In this document: positions 33,857-36,296 of the stretch, piece by piece
How the letters are laid out: each line of letters begins with the position of its first letter
How positions within the stretch are numbered: position 1 is the first letter of the stretch
Source of the DNA: an uncultured Treponema sp.
GTDB taxonomy: Bacteria > Spirochaetota > Spirochaetia > Treponematales > Treponemataceae
Assembly: GCA_947167345.1 (NCBI GenBank)
Contig: CAMVHR010000032.1
Location: forward strand, 1 to 36,296
Reading direction: 5' to 3'
Length of the DNA stretch: 36,296 nt
Program-made: the position numbers and the translations under genes
Notes under the pieces: model-generated
What the model saw: only the letters and a program-made list of their open reading frames with translations
What the model was told of the DNA's origin: nothing
The model's database searches: none

Positions 33857-34927
33857 ATGAAAAATGTACTAAGATCAGTTCTGTTTTGTTTAGTTTTTGT
33901 TATGTGTTGTTCTCATGTATTTGCAATTCCATTGTGGATGCATGGTGATGGGCAGGGGCAGAAAAGTATGCTGTCCAGTGATTTTTACCGTATGTTTTCG
34001 CCTAACAGTGCAGAATCATCTGCCAGCTATTATGCGAAGCGTGTTGTAAAAGCTCTTGTCCGTGACCGAAAGCGTACAATGCGAAGTGCTTTTTCATTAA
34101 ATACGTTAAAGCATACTCCAGATTTGCAAGATCAGATTGACTACGTTTTTTCTCTGTATGAAGGAGAATTCCTTTACTGGGGTGAACTAGGTTTTTCAAG
34201 TGAATCGAATACCGGCATGGGATTGAGTCACAAGACAACCTGTAAAGGATATTACACAATAAAGACGGATAAAGCTGAATACGAAATGTTTATCATGTGC
34301 TACAAACGGAACGAAGTGGAGCTTGATGACATTGGTATTATATCCATGAGATTTTACAAGGTAAATGACATTGAAACCATGACCGAGCCAATGGATTATC
34401 GTCTTGATAATGGTGTTGTAGAAATGATGAATGAGCGTGATAATGTGTATGACTTTAAGTTTACACCTGGAATCTTTATTCCTACAACAAAAGATGATGA
34501 TGCCGAAAAATCAAGAAACGAAATGAATTCTATTCTTGAATGCATAAAGAACAGGGATGAAAAAGCTTTGTCTCAGAAATTCTGCAAGGTTGCATCTTCT
34601 AAATGGGTAAATAAAAGTCAGGAAATGCAGGATGTCTTTAATTTTGTAAAAGGTGATGTAGTTTCCTGTGAAGCTAAGAGTATTGTTCGCGATACCGCTT
34701 ATGTAGATGATGTGATGTTTTCACCTTTGTTCCAAGTATATGATGTTGAAACGACAGAAGGCAGTTATGTCTTCTATATTAATACGATAGATGCTGATTA
34801 TGATTCTGGAATCTATACAATCCGCGTCATTAATTCAGAGTATCGGGACAACATGTATACAACATTTTCAAGAATGCGTCCAGGAGCTTATGTTCCTGTA
34901 GGATATTACGACAAAGAGTACCGTTAA
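33857..34927 (+). CDS. Exported protein of unknown function
   Basis: 356 residues with a signal peptide (MKNVLRS, hydrophobic core, likely cleavage after VFA at 23). The mature part has two regions of similar style: aromatic- and strand-rich segments around 85-180 (GYYTIKTDKAEYEMFIMCYK) and 285-345 (EGSYVFYINTIDADY). They could be a duplicated domain. No family recognised. AAAGG lies 11 nt before the ATG. It is monocistronic and ends at a bidirectional terminator. Confidence 0.78.
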   Translation: MKNVLRSVLFCLVFVMCCSHVFAIPLWMHGDGQGQKSMLSSDFYRMFSPNSAESSASYYAKRVVKALVRDRKRTMRSAFSLNTLKHTPDLQDQIDYVFSLYEGEFLYWGELGFSSESNTGMGLSHKTTCKGYYTIKTDKAEYEMFIMCYKRNEVELDDIGIISMRFYKVNDIETMTEPMDYRLDNGVVEMMNERDNVYDFKFTPGIFIPTTKDDDAEKSRNEMNSILECIKNRDEKALSQKFCKVASSKWVNKSQEMQDVFNFVKGDVVSCEAKSIVRDTAYVDDVMFSPLFQVYDVETTEGSYVFYINTIDADYDSGIYTIRVINSEYRDNMYTTFSRMRPGAYVPVGYYDKEYR

Positions 34928-34948
34928 TAGCTTTTTATTTTATTAAAT

Positions 34949-34988
34949 AAAAAAGGCAGCTTTGAATAACTCAAAGCTGCCTTTTTTT
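34949..34988. terminator. Bidirectional terminator before ilvC
   Basis: GGCAGCTTTGA/TCAAAGCTGCC (34955-34965 with 34971-34981), 11 bp with a 5-nt loop, flanked by six A and seven T. Confidence 0.95.
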
Positions 34989-35005
34989 GTCAGCGTAATG
35001 CCGAT

Positions 35006-36296
35006 TTATTTTGTTGCATCAATAGGCTTCATGCTTGTCATGTAAGCACGGAGTTTCTTTCCCACTGATTCAATTGGATGGTTACGGATTTCATCGTTAA
35101 CCTGAACAAGTACTGTATTTGGTACGGCATTTGTCTTTACATCAAGTCCCTTACCAATGTCCTGTGTTGTAACTTTGTCCATGAATTCTTTCTGAAGGAG
35201 AGGAACACATGCACGTGCAAACAGGTAACATCCGTATTCTGCTGTATCAGAAATAACTTTGTTCATTTCATACAGACGGCGGCGGTCAATAAGGTTTGCA
35301 ATAAGAGGAACTTCATGCAATGATTCATAGTATGCACTTTCTGGCTTAATGCCTGTGCTTACCATTGTTTCGAAAGCAAGTTCACAACCAGCCTTTATGA
35401 AAGCAACAAGAAGAATGCCCTTGTCAAAATATTCCTGTTCTGTAATTTCTTCAGATGTTTCTTCTTCTACTTCAAAAGGAATCTTTGCATAGCTTTCACG
35501 CCACTCATGAAGATTTTTGTCTCCATTTGCCCAGTCTTTCATCATTGTTGAACTGAATTCTCCAGAAATGATGTCGTCCATGTGCTTCTGGAACAATGGT
35601 GTCATAATCTTCTTGAGTTCTTTGCTCAATTCGTTTGCACGAATCTTTGCTGGGTTAGAAAGGCGATCCATCATGTTTGTTACGCCACCCCATTTAAGAG
35701 CTTCCGAAATTACGTTCCAACCGTGCATAAGAAGTTTTACTGCATAGCCAGGCTTAATTCCGCTCTGAACCATTTTGTCATAAGAAAGAATTGTTCCTGC
35801 CTGAAGAAGTCCACAGAGAATTGTCTGCTCGCCCATGAGGTCTGACTTTACTTCTGCAATGAATGAGCTTTCAAGAACACCAGCTGTTTCTCCACGCTCT
35901 GCACATGCAAGAGCCTTTGCCAGAGCCATTCCGCGTCCTTCTGGGTCGTGTGCAGGGTGAACTGCAATAAGTTCTGGAACACCGAATCCACGGAGATATT
36001 CGTTACGAACTTCTGTTCCTGGTCCTTTTGGAGCCATAAGGAATACAGTAATGTCATCGCGAATTTCTTCGCCTTCTTCAATCATGTTGAATCCGTGGCT
36101 GTACCACAGGGCAGAACCCTTTTTCATGTATTTCATGAGGTTTGTAACAACTTCATGGTGCTGCTTGTCTGGAGTAAGGTTTCCAACAACATCTGCTGTA
36201 GGAAGCAGTTCCTCATAAGTTCCTACTTTAAATCCGTTTTCTGTAGCGTTTTTCCAAGACTGACGCTTTGATTCAATGGCTTCCTTTCTAAGGCAG
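35006..36296 (-). CDS. ilvC: Ketol-acid reductoisomerase, class II, 5' end outside the window
   Basis: The frame is open to the right edge. The upstream part reads [13 protein letters not shown] and [13 protein letters not shown] before MKYMKKG, matching the E. coli long-form enzyme, so the ATG at 36136 is not the start. Visible blocks: [38 protein letters not shown], and a duplicated C-terminal knotted domain with [14 protein letters not shown] and YESLHE. It catalyses NADPH-dependent isomerisation and reduction of acetohydroxy acids in valine, leucine and isoleucine synthesis. About 430 residues are in the window. Confidence 0.95.
   Translation of the reverse strand, partial: CLRKEAIESKRQSWKNATENGFKVGTYEELLPTADVVGNLTPDKQHHEVVTNLMKYMKKGSALWYSHGFNMIEEGEEIRDDITVFLMAPKGPGTEVRNEYLRGFGVPELIAVHPAHDPEGRGMALAKALACAERGETAGVLESSFIAEVKSDLMGEQTILCGLLQAGTILSYDKMVQSGIKPGYAVKLLMHGWNVISEALKWGGVTNMMDRLSNPAKIRANELSKELKKIMTPLFQKHMDDIISGEFSSTMMKDWANGDKNLHEWRESYAKIPFEVEEETSEEITEQEYFDKGILLVAFIKAGCELAFETMVSTGIKPESAYYESLHEVPLIANLIDRRRLYEMNKVISDTAEYGCYLFARACVPLLQKEFMDKVTTQDIGKGLDVKTNAVPNTVLVQVNDEIRNHPIESVGKKLRAYMTSMKPIDATK

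Noticed and set aside
36136..36296. ATG at 36136 as the ilvC start
   Set aside because: The in-frame sequence upstream matches the conserved N-terminal domain of class II enzymes, so the gene continues past the window edge.

Overview
The window looks like a chromosomal segment of a treponeme-like spirochaete. The DNA is AT-rich, most genes are housekeeping genes packed head to tail, and several small proteins match only a general spirochaete pattern. The decayed integrase N-terminus near 33.4 kb is also of a type I associate with treponemes. Genus-level assignment is inference; no 16S rRNA is present.

Layout. 1-2.0 kb is accessory DNA: a 22-bp tandem array, a DUF4160/DUF2442 toxin-antitoxin-like pair lying between two copies of a 49-bp hairpin repeat, a two-helix membrane protein, and a 5'-truncated Rhs tip. 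2.0-9.7 kb holds an acyltransferase, a GAF/HD-GYP protein, a small structured RNA (4648-4738) with its own promoter and terminator, a PflA-like radical SAM protein, a PTS EIIA (PtsN-like), a membrane-anchored lytic transglycosylase and a MATE transporter. 9.8-28.0 kb is a long co-directional core: ftsH, a hypothetical, mnmG, purB, proC, a Gfo/Idh/MocA oxidoreductase, a LolA-like carrier, rodZ-like, rimO, a UvrD/PcrA helicase, gatCAB and two unknown proteins, closed by a strong bidirectional terminator. 28.1-31.4 kb carries a DUF4349 lipoprotein, a PHP phosphoesterase and a double-cNMP-domain regulator. 31.36-33.63 kb is a small decayed genomic island in tRNA-Thr(CGT), bounded by a 14-bp direct repeat and carrying a PIN toxin-antitoxin pair and a broken tyrosine recombinase. 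The right end has an exported protein of unknown function and the 3' part of ilvC.

Two points stand out. First, for about ten genes that start transcripts, the best sigma70-like -10 element sits only 6-9 nt before the start codon and no Shine-Dalgarno is visible, which predicts leaderless or nearly leaderless mRNAs. Operon-internal genes and some others have clear GGAG-type sites. Second, the orphan RNA at 4.65-4.74 kb has a near-consensus promoter, three hairpins, an exposed CTCTCTCC tract and an intrinsic terminator, and I cannot match it to a known family.

The core genes work in translation quality and tRNA modification (mnmG, rimO, gatCAB), envelope biogenesis (lolA-like, rodZ-like, lytic transglycosylase), purine, proline and branched-chain amino-acid synthesis (purB, proC, ilvC), DNA repair (UvrD/PcrA) and signalling (HD-GYP, cNMP regulator, EIIA). 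All assignments come from reading the sequence; no database search was possible.
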